Shown here in pieces: positions 1 to 7,800 of a stretch of DNA of 10,020 bases. The stretch spans positions 5,844 to 15,863 of the forward strand of contig DAAJ01000021.1 of assembly GCA_001701115.1 (NCBI GenBank). The letters are read 5' to 3'. Position 1 is the stretch's first letter. The number at the start of each line of letters is the position of its first letter. The position numbers and the translations under genes are program-made. The notes beneath the pieces are model-generated. The model had not been told where the DNA came from. It saw only the letters and a list, made by a program, of their open reading frames with translations, and made no database searches. Source of the DNA: Bacteroidales bacterium GP2. Lineage in GTDB: Bacteria; Bacteroidota; Bacteroidia; Bacteroidales; Muribaculaceae.

Positions 1-2
1 CT

Positions 3-1154
3 CCTGCGCCTTGTCGCCGGGGAAACGCAATTGTTTGTGTGCTCTCGGTTTTCAACGGTTTTTCCGGTATTGCAATGTCGCGTTTGAGCGAGATTGATCC
101 GGATATAAAAATAGTACCGTCTTCCGGCAAGGTTTTCTCCAATGCTGACTCGCTTGCATCCGCGCTTGCTCATCTTCCTGAATTTGAGATTGCTGTGCCG
201 GTTGTTGAGGAGCGGGCGCTTGCCATTTATGCCGGGCGTCAGATGCCGGTGAGCATCAAGGGTGTACCTGGCAATTACAATGAGGTGACTAATGTTGGGA
301 GTACGGTTATTGACGGCGAGATTCTATCGAGCGACAGTGATTATCCTTGTGCGGCATTGAGCGTCGGTGTAGCGTTGAGCCTCAATGCGCGTCCAGGTTA
401 TTATGATTTGTTGCAGCTATATGCTCCGAGGCGAATCGGGCGCGTCAATACTGCAAACCCATCGACGGCTTTTCGTGGAGATTCCCTGATAGTCAGTGCG
501 GTATATGAGGTGGAGCAGAGTGAATATGATGCTGACCGTGCCATAGTGCCAATTTCAACAGCACGGAAAATCCTTGATTACACTGATGAGGGTACGGCAA
601 TTGAACTTAAGCTTGCTCCGGGGATTGGCGAGAAGCAGGGGCTTGCCGCTGCGCAGGCAGCTGTTGGTGCTTCTGGAATTGCACAGACGCGCCTTATGCA
701 GCAGGATGAGTCTTTCCGGATGATTTCAGTTGAAAAGTGGATAACTTTCCTGATGCTTGCTTTCATACTCGTTATCGCATCTTTCAACGTGCTGTCCATC
801 ATGTCGATGCTTATAATAGAGAAGAAGGACAATATAGCTACCTTGTCGGCTCTTGGTGCTACTCCGGGATTGATTCGCAGGGTGTTTGTGCTTGAAGGCT
901 GGCTGATTTCGTTGCTTGGCGGGGCGGTAGGCATTAGTATCGGAGTTGTATTATGCCTTGTCCAACAGCATTGGGGGCTGATAAAACTCAGCGGCGACCC
1001 GTCGCAGCTCAGCGTTACTGTCTATCCGGTTCAGCTTGAAATGGGTGACCTTGGCGCAATTGCATTGATTGTGGTGCTTACCGGGCTGTTTATAGGATGG
1101 ATTGCCGGCAGGATGTCAGTGTCGCGCACCGAATCCTTGCGCAGTGAAGATTAA
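3..1154 (+). CDS. ABC transporter permease, LolC/LolE (FtsX/MacB-like) family, 5' partial
   Basis: This is the C-terminal bulk of an inner-membrane permease of the lipoprotein-releasing LolC/LolE type, which works with a LolD-like ATPase to extract substrates from the outer leaflet of the inner membrane. The reading frame is open to the left edge, so the true start lies outside; the GTG at 39 is internal. The segment LSVFNGF (42-62) is the conserved end of the first membrane helix. A periplasmic MacB-like domain follows (about 75-720). Three hydrophobic helices lie at about 735-825, 890-970 and 1050-1115, with the FtsX-type cytoplasmic loop EKKDNIATLSALGATPG between the first two. The first codons (PAPCRRGN) are oddly hydrophilic for a membrane helix; see findings. 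The next gene follows 28 bp downstream on the same strand. The family is well supported; the substrate is not shown by the sequence. Confidence 0.88.
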   Translation, partial: PAPCRRGNAIVCVLSVFNGFSGIAMSRLSEIDPDIKIVPSSGKVFSNADSLASALAHLPEFEIAVPVVEERALAIYAGRQMPVSIKGVPGNYNEVTNVGSTVIDGEILSSDSDYPCAALSVGVALSLNARPGYYDLLQLYAPRRIGRVNTANPSTAFRGDSLIVSAVYEVEQSEYDADRAIVPISTARKILDYTDEGTAIELKLAPGIGEKQGLAAAQAAVGASGIAQTRLMQQDESFRMISVEKWITFLMLAFILVIASFNVLSIMSMLIIEKKDNIATLSALGATPGLIRRVFVLEGWLISLLGGAVGISIGVVLCLVQQHWGLIKLSGDPSQLSVTVYPVQLEMGDLGAIALIVVLTGLFIGWIAGRMSVSRTESLRSED

Positions 1155-1182
1155 ACAGGCTAACTATTTAAACTATACCTAT

Positions 1183-1797
1183 ATGAAGAATGTTTTATTG
1201 CTGATAACAATGACTATTATTATGGCATCGTGCAGCAATCACAATGAAGAACAAAGGTCAGGCGCAGCCGCAACTAATGAAGCGCTTGATTGTATAATGA
1301 CCCGTACAAGCGTCCGCCAGTATTTGCCCGGTAAGGAAATCAGCGCTGACACAATCGAAATTCTACTTAAAGCCGCTATGGCAGCTCCTACTGCTGTAAA
1401 CAAGCAGCCGTGGGAATTTATTGTAGTTACAGACCGGGCTATCATGGACTCCCTTGTATCTGTATGCCCCTATGCAAGAATGCTCGAGCATGCTCCCCTT
1501 GCAATTGTTCCATGTGGTGACATATCTAAAGCGCTTGAGGGTGATGCACAGCTTATGTGGCTTGAAGATTTGAGCGCAGCTACTGAAAATCTTCTGCTTG
1601 CGGCACATGCAGTTGGTCTTGGAGCGGTATGGACAGGAGTTTATCCTGTACCAGAAAGGGTTGAAGGGGTTAAGAAGGTGCTTGGTTTGCCTGCAAATAT
1701 TATCCCTGTAGCGGTTGTGCCTGTCGGTTATCCAGCAGGTGAGCATCAGCCTAAGGACAAATGGGATGCAGGCAAAGTGCATTACAATGCCTGGTAA
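1183..1797 (+). CDS. Nitroreductase-family lipoprotein
   Basis: The 204-residue product has a nitroreductase fold, a family of FMN-dependent NAD(P)H oxidoreductases. R41, S43 and R45 (RTSVRQY) match the FMN phosphate-binding motif near the family N-terminus. AAPTAVNKQPW (about 67-77) is the conserved flavin/dimer segment, and GLGAVWTGVYP is the usual C-terminal glycine-rich stretch. The preferred ATG at 1183 gives a lysine followed by a hydrophobic stretch ending at MASC (C17), which reads as a lipoprotein signal with a relaxed Bacteroidota lipobox. A TTG at 1102 would extend the frame into the permease gene and is unlikely. An ATG at 1297 would give a short cytoplasmic form but would begin very close to the FMN motif. 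No clear promoter is visible in the AT-rich 28-bp gap, so read-through from the permease is possible. The natural substrate cannot be read from the sequence. Confidence 0.88.
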   Translation: MKNVLLLITMTIIMASCSNHNEEQRSGAAATNEALDCIMTRTSVRQYLPGKEISADTIEILLKAAMAAPTAVNKQPWEFIVVTDRAIMDSLVSVCPYARMLEHAPLAIVPCGDISKALEGDAQLMWLEDLSAATENLLLAAHAVGLGAVWTGVYPVPERVEGVKKVLGLPANIIPVAVVPVGYPAGEHQPKDKWDAGKVHYNAW

Positions 1798-1807
1798 AAG
1801 GATATAG

Positions 1808-1831
1808 GCTTAGAAAATATACGCTTAGAAA
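1808..1831. repeat. Short direct repeat in the convergent gap
   Basis: The 9-mer GCTTAGAAA occurs at 1808-1816 and 1823-1831, with a 15-bp offset; the second copy covers the queF stop codon. The 27-bp gap between the converging genes (1798-1824) holds no convincing stem-loop terminator for either strand. The repeat may be chance in AT-rich sequence. Confidence 0.3.
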
Positions 1832-2295
1832 TCGTTTCGGAATGCGGCGAGCATCCGTGCCTTTACAAGGTGCTGATGCTCGTCGTCACCGTAATTGGCA
1901 AAAGGATATATTGAAATTCCTCCGCGTGGAGTGAAAATTCCGATGACTTCAAGGTAGCGGGGATTCATCAATTTGACTAAATCCTTCATGATGATGTTTA
2001 TGCAATCTTCGTGGAAGTCACCATGGTTGCGGAAACTGAACAGGTAGAGTTTCAAGCTCTTGCTCTCAACCATCAAATCCCGTGGAATATAGTTTATAAG
2101 TATCTTGGCGAAATCCGGTTGTCCGGTTTTCGGGCATAGTGAAGTAAATTCAGGGCAAGTGAAGGTTACAAGGTATTCGTTGTCTGGATGTTTGTTTACA
2201 AAAGTTTCGAGTACTCCGGGAGAATATGTGTCCGGGTATTTTGTAGCGGTGTTTCCAAGCAAAGTAACGCCTTCAAGTTCCTGGTCGTTTCGCAT
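1825..2295 (-). CDS. queF: NADPH-dependent 7-cyano-7-deazaguanine reductase (QueF, unimodular type)
   Basis: QueF reduces the nitrile of preQ0 to the aminomethyl group of preQ1 using two NADPH, in the queuosine tRNA-modification pathway of the cytoplasm. The 156-residue length matches the short, single-domain type known from Bacillus. The nucleophilic cysteine is C54 in EFTSLCPKTGQPDF, with the proton-donor aspartate at D61. The family signature ESKSLKLYLFSFRNHGDFHE (77-96) is intact, including H95 and E96 for substrate binding. The ATG at 2295 lies 5 bp after the stop of the glucosaminidase gene, so the two are almost surely co-transcribed, with queF last in the export operon. No ribosome-binding motif is apparent, as is normal in Bacteroidota. 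Nothing looks truncated. Confidence 0.96.
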   Translation of the reverse strand: MRNDQELEGVTLLGNTATKYPDTYSPGVLETFVNKHPDNEYLVTFTCPEFTSLCPKTGQPDFAKILINYIPRDLMVESKSLKLYLFSFRNHGDFHEDCINIIMKDLVKLMNPRYLEVIGIFTPRGGISIYPFANYGDDEHQHLVKARMLAAFRNDF

Positions 2296-2300
2296 TGTAT

Positions 2301-3002
2301 TTATTGGTTTGTGTCGTCAAAATTTTTCATTCTTGCGAAAATACCCATTATCCGGTCAGAATAATGGTCATTCATCGCCCATTTACGGTTGAGATCATTC
2401 CATGTGGGTGCAATTCCTCGCACAACGAGGGAGAATCTCGGGTCAATCATTCTTTCGCCGTTTGGTAGAGGTTTTTTGCAGGCATATGCGTACAGGTGCT
2501 GTATCTGTGCAGTAACCCCATCTTCGATTGTGTCAAAAGAATGTCCTTTTATTCCAAGCCTAGTCACTCCTAAGCCGCAATAGTTATGCTGGTCCGGCGT
2601 AACAGCGGTACCTCCGGTAAATTTGAACCACCCTGTTTCGAGGGCAGATTGGCAGAGGGCAATATCGCCGCGCACTCCATATATTTTCCCGATATAGTAA
2701 AACGCTTCTGCTATATCGCGTTGAAAATCGGGATTTTGGCTTTTTATGAAGTTGTACATTTGTTCCACATCGACTTCCGGCTCTCCGAGTATGGGAATAC
2801 GAGCGCTATTTTCTGCAAGCATTGATGCCTCCGCTTCCTGCTCAGCAAGTATTTCATCCTCCATGACTTCAAAGATGATGTCTTCAGGAATGACAATGGT
2901 GTCCTGCTGAATTTTTTTCAGCGGTTTGCGTTTTTGTGCACTGACAGGTAATGCACATGCGAAGATTGAGAGAATCAGGAAAAACGGAACTATTCCTCTC
3001 AT
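2301..3002 (-). CDS. Secreted GH73-like N-acetylglucosaminidase (peptidoglycan hydrolase)
   Basis: The 233-residue product is predicted to cut the glycan strands of peptidoglycan. Residues 1-22 form a signal peptide with a likely cleavage after VSA. A basic patch (KRKPLKK) and an acidic, probably flexible linker (about 45-60) precede the glucosaminidase domain (about 80-225). SALETGW contains the expected catalytic glutamate E122, and HNYCGLGV (139-146) is the conserved substrate-cleft motif. The C-terminal segment with DLNRKWAMNDHYSDRI is typical of FlgJ/GH73-like domains. There is no LysM or SH3b wall-binding domain. The gene sits 25 bp after the Wzz-like gene and 5 bp before queF, inside the export operon. 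A role in opening the wall for the polysaccharide exporter is an inference from this position; housekeeping wall turnover is the alternative. Confidence 0.9.
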   Translation of the reverse strand: MRGIVPFFLILSIFACALPVSAQKRKPLKKIQQDTIVIPEDIIFEVMEDEILAEQEAEASMLAENSARIPILGEPEVDVEQMYNFIKSQNPDFQRDIAEAFYYIGKIYGVRGDIALCQSALETGWFKFTGGTAVTPDQHNYCGLGVTRLGIKGHSFDTIEDGVTAQIQHLYAYACKKPLPNGERMIDPRFSLVVRGIAPTWNDLNRKWAMNDHYSDRIMGIFARMKNFDDTNQ

Positions 3003-3027
3003 TCTATAATAGGACTGGATTTGGGCT

Positions 3028-4173
3028 TTACTCTTTTGTAGCGGATTCTTCCGGTTTTACTTCTGTATTCTTGTTACGGAATGCCGTGACAATGTCCTGA
3101 CCAAATAAAATCCATGCGCAGCAAGCTACCACAGCGAGGAATACGCATCCAACCAAGATAAGCATCTTTGATGGTTTCGATGGTACAAGTGGAACGGTTG
3201 CAGGTTGCAATACAGCATATACAGGGGTGATTTCCTGTACTTTAGCCTTTGCCATTTGTAGCTGTTGTGCAGTGGTGTTGTATAAGTTGTATGCGAGCTG
3301 CATTTCATTTTGGAGCCTCTCCTCTTCATTTTTCATAGAACGGAGAATCACACCTTGGTTCTTGTCCATGTAATTTGCATAACGCTGCTGTGCCTGATAG
3401 TAATCATCTCGAGCCTCGTCATTCAATTTCTGGGCATACTCCATGTCTGCGCGTGCTTTATTAGTGCGGTAGTCTGTCACATATTCTTTAAGGCGTTCTG
3501 CAACAGTATCGGCAAGCATTGCAGATACCAAGGGATCCTGCATTGTTACGCTGATTGATATGACTGATGTCTTGGTATCAACATCAACGCTGACTCTTGC
3601 TCCAAGTGCAGTGACAACTCCATTTTGCTCCTTAGTGAGTTGAAATGAGTTCGGTTTTCCGTCACCATTTCCTTCTTTATCATCAGATTTGAATACAGAC
3701 ATTACCCCGCCAATCGCTTTGCCGGGCAGAGACATTAGAAAACTCCACCAAGGGGATGACAGGTCATTGGTAACATAATCTTCAACTGTTGTTTCTGTGC
3801 CGTCCTTCTCGGTGACATTGACATCGAAAAGTTCGAGTGAAAAAGGAATTGAACTTACAATGTCCGGATAAAATTGTGGAATGACAGCATCTTTCCCCTG
3901 ATTAGTACCCATATTTACCCCAGCGAGAGCGGCAAGAGCTCCGAGATTGCCGGAACCTCCACCACCCTGGGTCGCTTCCGGTGCAAGCTTTACAGTTGTA
4001 GTGTACTCTTTGGGAATTGAGAATGCTATTATGATTCCGGCTACGAGTCCGATTGCGCCCCATTTAATAATGGAACGTCTTTGAGCCCATAGTTTTTGCG
4101 CGAGTTCAAGCAGGTCAATTTCCTGCTCTGCATCTTCGCGATGTCCTATATTGTCATTATGCTCTTCCTGCAT
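3028..4173 (-). CDS. Wzz/chain-length determinant family polysaccharide co-polymerase
   Basis: This 381-residue inner-membrane protein has the layout of polysaccharide co-polymerases that set glycan chain length. A cytoplasmic N-terminus with EIDLLELAQKLW leads into the first membrane helix (about 35-53) and the Wzz motif IPKEYTTTVKLAPE. A glycine-rich stretch (about 70-89) and a long periplasmic part follow, with a predicted coiled-coil region at about 240-320 rich in Q, E, K and A. A proline-rich motif (VPLVPSKPSK) precedes the second membrane helix (about 336-358). The tail after that helix is only about 22 residues, so there is no fused tyrosine kinase and no tyrosine cluster. The ATG at 4173 lies 5 bp after the stop of the OPX gene, which is its expected partner. 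Whether it serves capsule, exopolysaccharide or O-antigen is not decidable here. Confidence 0.93.
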   Translation of the reverse strand: MQEEHNDNIGHREDAEQEIDLLELAQKLWAQRRSIIKWGAIGLVAGIIIAFSIPKEYTTTVKLAPEATQGGGGSGNLGALAALAGVNMGTNQGKDAVIPQFYPDIVSSIPFSLELFDVNVTEKDGTETTVEDYVTNDLSSPWWSFLMSLPGKAIGGVMSVFKSDDKEGNGDGKPNSFQLTKEQNGVVTALGARVSVDVDTKTSVISISVTMQDPLVSAMLADTVAERLKEYVTDYRTNKARADMEYAQKLNDEARDDYYQAQQRYANYMDKNQGVILRSMKNEEERLQNEMQLAYNLYNTTAQQLQMAKAKVQEITPVYAVLQPATVPLVPSKPSKMLILVGCVFLAVVACCAWILFGQDIVTAFRNKNTEVKPEESATKE

Positions 4174-4178
4174 CGCAA

Positions 4179-6623
4179 TTATTTCTTAAAGATTGAGTAG
4201 ATTGTTGCTGCCATTGTTCCAAGTGTGGAGAAGGTGCTGACATAGCCAAGTACTTGTGCCCAGTTAGTTCCACCATTCTTAGGCTTGGAGGGTACGATAA
4301 TCTGGCATCCTGGTTCGATACGTGTATCTTTCTTTGCACGTGCAACCATGCCGTTCATGTAAACCACAAATGCCTTGCTCTTTTTTGCCCTTTCGCCATA
4401 GCCACCTGCCTGATCGATGTACCAACCGAGTTTTTTGCCCGGCTGATACCCTACAACATTGGGGAACATCACATCACCTGTGATTTTAACCGTGCTTATT
4501 TCCTGTGGTATAACCAGACGGTCACCATCCTGCAGTACAAGGTCGTATGCGCTTCCGGGTTGGCTAAGAGCTTTTTCAAGTTCAAGCCCAACACTGTAAA
4601 TTTCAGAAAGGACCAGTTTGTCAACAGCGATAGAGTCTTCTGCATTTTGTGCAGCAAGGCGAACAGATTCATCCCTTGCCGCAATTTCATCTTCGGTCAT
4701 CTTGCGAAGGAGTCTTGCGCCGCGAGGATATGCGCCTTCAATGATACCACCACATCTGCGGATAAGGTCACTTATGCGTTCGTTTCTTGTCTGTAGCGCG
4801 TATTCTCCTTCAAAAAGCACTTCTCCCTCCACATTGACAAGTTTCTGAGATTGGTATCCAGGACTTTTGCGGATTTCAACAATGTCATAAGGCATAAGCT
4901 GGAAATCTGGGTCGCTCTTGACAACAAGACCGTTTTTGAGCGAGAAGGTAAAAATCTGCGCAAGTTTTTCGGTTGGGCTCATGCTTGCCGGGTCAATGAT
5001 TCTTCGTGACACATCCACTCTTGCAGTTGAAGCACTTTGCCTCAAGCCTCCTGCCATTACAATAAGGTCTTCAACAGTCATTCCTTTAGCGAAGGGATAA
5101 TCACCGGGAGTGGTTACCTGTCCCTTAATAGTCACTTCACCTTGGTCGGTTAGTTCACGTGCACTTGAAACAACAAGTATATCATTAGGTTTCAACACTA
5201 TATCCTGTGCTCTGCCTTCAAGTATGTCACCAAGGGGAATGCCTTCCGCTTCAAGTGTCTGTCCTTCTCCTTCACGGTAAAGTATTGCCCTTTCAAGGTA
5301 TGCGTCCTCCGCCAGTCCTTGAGCGGCACGGATTACATCTTTAAGGGTAGTGGTTCCTTCACCGAGAGCATACATTCCAGGGCGGAACACTGAACCACGA
5401 AGCTCAACCCTATTTATGAACCGGTCATTGATTACGCCGACATTAACAATATCACCATCCTTAAGGCGATAGCCGGAGTAATCACTACTTGTGACATTAT
5501 AAATCTCGTTCTCTTTTCCTGTGGGACGGTTAACGGTAACCATATCGCTATACGCATTACCGGTAAATCCGCCGGTGTACTTAAGGAGGTCGGCAAGTGT
5601 CTCACCCTCTTTAAGTTCATAGTACATCGGGCGCTTTACATTGCCTTTTACACTAATAAGCTCCTCATAAGGAGGCACAATTACAACGTCGCCCTCCTGA
5701 AGCCTTATATTTCCGGTTTGCTTGCCTTCAAAAAGGTAGTCGTATATGTCAACATCAACCAGACGATTACCATTCCTTATAATATGTACGTTACGTATAG
5801 AACCTACGGAATTAATTCCACCAGCCCTATACAGAGCAGTGAAAACATTTGAGAATGGTGACAAACGGTAGGAGCCGGGTACATTTACCTCGCCCATGAC
5901 ATTTACGAGTATGCTTCTGATAGCACCGAGATTGATGCTGACATCTGTTTCCTCATCTTCAACACCAGCGTACTTTGTTGCAAACAGTTGCTTCAGGCGA
6001 TTATTCGCTTCATCTATCGTAAGCCCATTGAGGGAAACCGGACCAATCTGAGATAATATAATGGTTCCTTCCGGTGAAATATAGTCGCGGATCTGGTCTT
6101 CGCTGGCACCCCAGATATCTATTATAACTTGGTCGCCGGGTCCCAGCCTATAATCAGCAGGGGTAGCCATGTTCTCATTTGGCTCAAAAGAAAGTTCTTT
6201 GCTGCTGAAAACCTCATGTCCGTATATTTTTTTTTGTGGGATAGTGTCGACTCTCGCATATCCGAGTGAATCGGGCATCATGACATCGAAGATGCTGGTC
6301 ATCTGGGATATGGTTGCATTGTCAGGTTGCTGTGAGTTGCGAAGCCTTGATTGTCTCGTGCCTTCGAGCTTTGTTCCAACCACTTTATTGCTGCCTTTGG
6401 CGGATGCTTCTGTCCCTGAGTACTGGTCACGAAGGCGCTCTATCTGTTCTTTGGTCACTCCTCTTGCAAGAAGTTCCTTGCCTATCTGTTGCTCAGATTT
6501 TCCGATTGCGCTTTGACGCTTGATATAATCAATTACCTGCTGATCTGTCATTTTCGCCCATGCTGCCATCGTGCCAATCACGGCAACGATTATCAGGAGG
6601 GTCCTTTTTAGGGTGGTTGACAT
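4179..6623 (-). CDS. OPX-family polysaccharide export outer-membrane protein with SLBB domains (Wza-like)
   Basis: The 814-residue product is the outer-membrane/periplasmic channel of a glycan secretion system. Residues 1-23 form a signal peptide ending AWA, with no lipobox cysteine. A short helical domain (about 25-68, with GVTKEQIERLRDQY) is common at the start of Bacteroidota members. The Poly_export domain starts at ATPADYRLGPGDQVIIDIWG (about 153) and runs to about 235. I count six SLBB-like repeats beginning near residues 238, 323, 407, 498, 596 and 712, each with a V-x-G-x-V-x-x-P/E-G-type start and a downstream GG. A hydrophobic C-terminal stretch (about 790-812) may form the membrane-spanning helix. 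It is far longer than E. coli Wza (about 380 residues) but normal for Bacteroidales. It lies between the initiating transferase (28 bp upstream) and the Wzz gene (5 bp downstream), so the three should act together. Confidence 0.95.
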   Translation of the reverse strand: MSTTLKRTLLIIVAVIGTMAAWAKMTDQQVIDYIKRQSAIGKSEQQIGKELLARGVTKEQIERLRDQYSGTEASAKGSNKVVGTKLEGTRQSRLRNSQQPDNATISQMTSIFDVMMPDSLGYARVDTIPQKKIYGHEVFSSKELSFEPNENMATPADYRLGPGDQVIIDIWGASEDQIRDYISPEGTIILSQIGPVSLNGLTIDEANNRLKQLFATKYAGVEDEETDVSINLGAIRSILVNVMGEVNVPGSYRLSPFSNVFTALYRAGGINSVGSIRNVHIIRNGNRLVDVDIYDYLFEGKQTGNIRLQEGDVVIVPPYEELISVKGNVKRPMYYELKEGETLADLLKYTGGFTGNAYSDMVTVNRPTGKENEIYNVTSSDYSGYRLKDGDIVNVGVINDRFINRVELRGSVFRPGMYALGEGTTTLKDVIRAAQGLAEDAYLERAILYREGEGQTLEAEGIPLGDILEGRAQDIVLKPNDILVVSSARELTDQGEVTIKGQVTTPGDYPFAKGMTVEDLIVMAGGLRQSASTARVDVSRRIIDPASMSPTEKLAQIFTFSLKNGLVVKSDPDFQLMPYDIVEIRKSPGYQSQKLVNVEGEVLFEGEYALQTRNERISDLIRRCGGIIEGAYPRGARLLRKMTEDEIAARDESVRLAAQNAEDSIAVDKLVLSEIYSVGLELEKALSQPGSAYDLVLQDGDRLVIPQEISTVKITGDVMFPNVVGYQPGKKLGWYIDQAGGYGERAKKSKAFVVYMNGMVARAKKDTRIEPGCQIIVPSKPKNGGTNWAQVLGYVSTFSTLGTMAATIYSIFKK

Positions 6624-6651
6624 ACTTAGTTTATTATTCTAAATTGGATTC

Positions 6652-7800
6652 TTAATTATCTTGTTCCTTTTGTTGGCTAATCTTCCGCTCATAAATTTTC
6701 CTCTGCTTTGACAGCCACATATTTCCAAGTGTCCAAGCCGCAATGTCAAGAAGAAGAAGGATATTCACTTCAATGTATTTTGAAAGCACAATATTGAAGA
6801 TGCTGAAAACAATAGCCGACAAAACAATCAATGTCATTGCTACTCTCTGATGCATGCCGAGCGCAAGCAGCTTGTGATGGATATGGGTTTTGTCCGGCAG
6901 GAAAGGATTTCCATGGCGCATAAGGCGGCGGAAAAACACGCGGACTACATCAAAGCATGGAATTATGAGTGGTGAAACAGCGAGGATAAGAGGATTTGTC
7001 CCAAATAGCGGCAATGTCTCCGGAGCGTACTGCAGTAGGGTTAGTCCCAGAAATACAAGGAATAAGCCGATAGTAAGGCTGCCCGTATCGCCCATAAATA
7101 TCTTTTTGCGCTTTTCCGGATTACCGAACACATTATAGTAGAAGAACTGTATAAGGACTCCGAAAGCTGCAAATGAAATCATTGCGTATATCGGTTTGTC
7201 AATCATAATGAATGATACACCGTATATTATAAATGCGACTCCGCTCAAACCGGAGGCAAGACCGTCAATCCCGTCAATAAGATTTATTGCATTGATTACA
7301 TATACCACAATGAGTATAGTCAGAGGAATGCCTAAAAATGGGCTGATGTTATGCAATCCGAAAACTCCATGCAGGTCGTTTATCCACAGCCCACCTCCGA
7401 TTATCAGGACAGAGCAGAAAATCTGTACTATGAATTTTGCGCGGTATCTCACACCAATAAGGTCGTCTGCCATACCGGTAAGGTAGAGCATAAGCAACGC
7501 ACAGAAGCCAAATGACACTGCCTGTGCGTTCTCACTCATAGTCTGTTCTATGGTTTTATCGCCAGTAAGATAAGCAAGCCCGACGAGCAAGGAAACTGAA
7601 AAGCATATCACAGGAGTAAATGCAATGCCTCCAAGGCGAGGCACCGCTCCACGGTGTATCTTGCGCTCATCCGGTTCATCAAACAGATTGCGTCGGAATG
7701 ATACGAGGAGAATTTGCGGGATGATTATTCCGGCAAAAAGTATGCTCAGGAGCATTGCGGATATTGAGCTGAGAATCCAGGATATCATAGTATCGTGCAT
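6652..7800 (-). CDS. Polyprenyl-phosphate HexNAc-1-phosphate transferase (WecA/TagO/MraY-like)
   Basis: This 382-residue multi-pass membrane protein (about ten or eleven hydrophobic helices) belongs to the family that moves a sugar-1-phosphate, usually GlcNAc-1-P from UDP-GlcNAc, onto undecaprenyl phosphate to start glycan synthesis. Visible signatures are DEPDERKIHRGAVPRLGG (41-58), the Mg-binding aspartates D112-D113 in GMADDLIG, NAINLIDGIDGLASG (170-184), FMGDTGSL (235-242) and HGNPFLPDKTHIHHKLL (296-312). The HIHH motif is typical of the WecA/TagO side rather than MraY. The ATG at 7800 is used; M5 is a possible alternative. It is the first gene of the five-gene operon, behind a strong promoter at 8004-8034 and a leader of about 200 nt. 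The exact sugar cannot be read from the sequence. Confidence 0.94.
   Translation of the reverse strand: MHDTMISWILSSISAMLLSILFAGIIIPQILLVSFRRNLFDEPDERKIHRGAVPRLGGIAFTPVICFSVSLLVGLAYLTGDKTIEQTMSENAQAVSFGFCALLMLYLTGMADDLIGVRYRAKFIVQIFCSVLIIGGGLWINDLHGVFGLHNISPFLGIPLTILIVVYVINAINLIDGIDGLASGLSGVAFIIYGVSFIMIDKPIYAMISFAAFGVLIQFFYYNVFGNPEKRKKIFMGDTGSLTIGLFLVFLGLTLLQYAPETLPLFGTNPLILAVSPLIIPCFDVVRVFFRRLMRHGNPFLPDKTHIHHKLLALGMHQRVAMTLIVLSAIVFSIFNIVLSKYIEVNILLLLDIAAWTLGNMWLSKQRKIYERKISQQKEQDN

Noticed and set aside
1102..1182. Upstream extension of the nitroreductase to 1102
   Set aside because: It begins with TTG inside the permease gene and would bury the lipoprotein signal; the ATG at 1183 is better.
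1363..1782. 139-codon minus-strand frame
   Set aside because: It is antisense to the nitroreductase, whose frame has conserved motifs; the peptide is Cys/Arg/Tyr-rich noise.
1798..1824. Bidirectional terminator between the nitroreductase and queF genes
   Set aside because: I found no GC-rich stem with a T-run in the 27-bp gap, only a short direct repeat.
4254..4796. 180-codon open frame on the plus strand
   Set aside because: It lies fully opposite the OPX gene, whose minus-strand frame has clear domains; the plus-strand product has no recognisable family and is a shadow.
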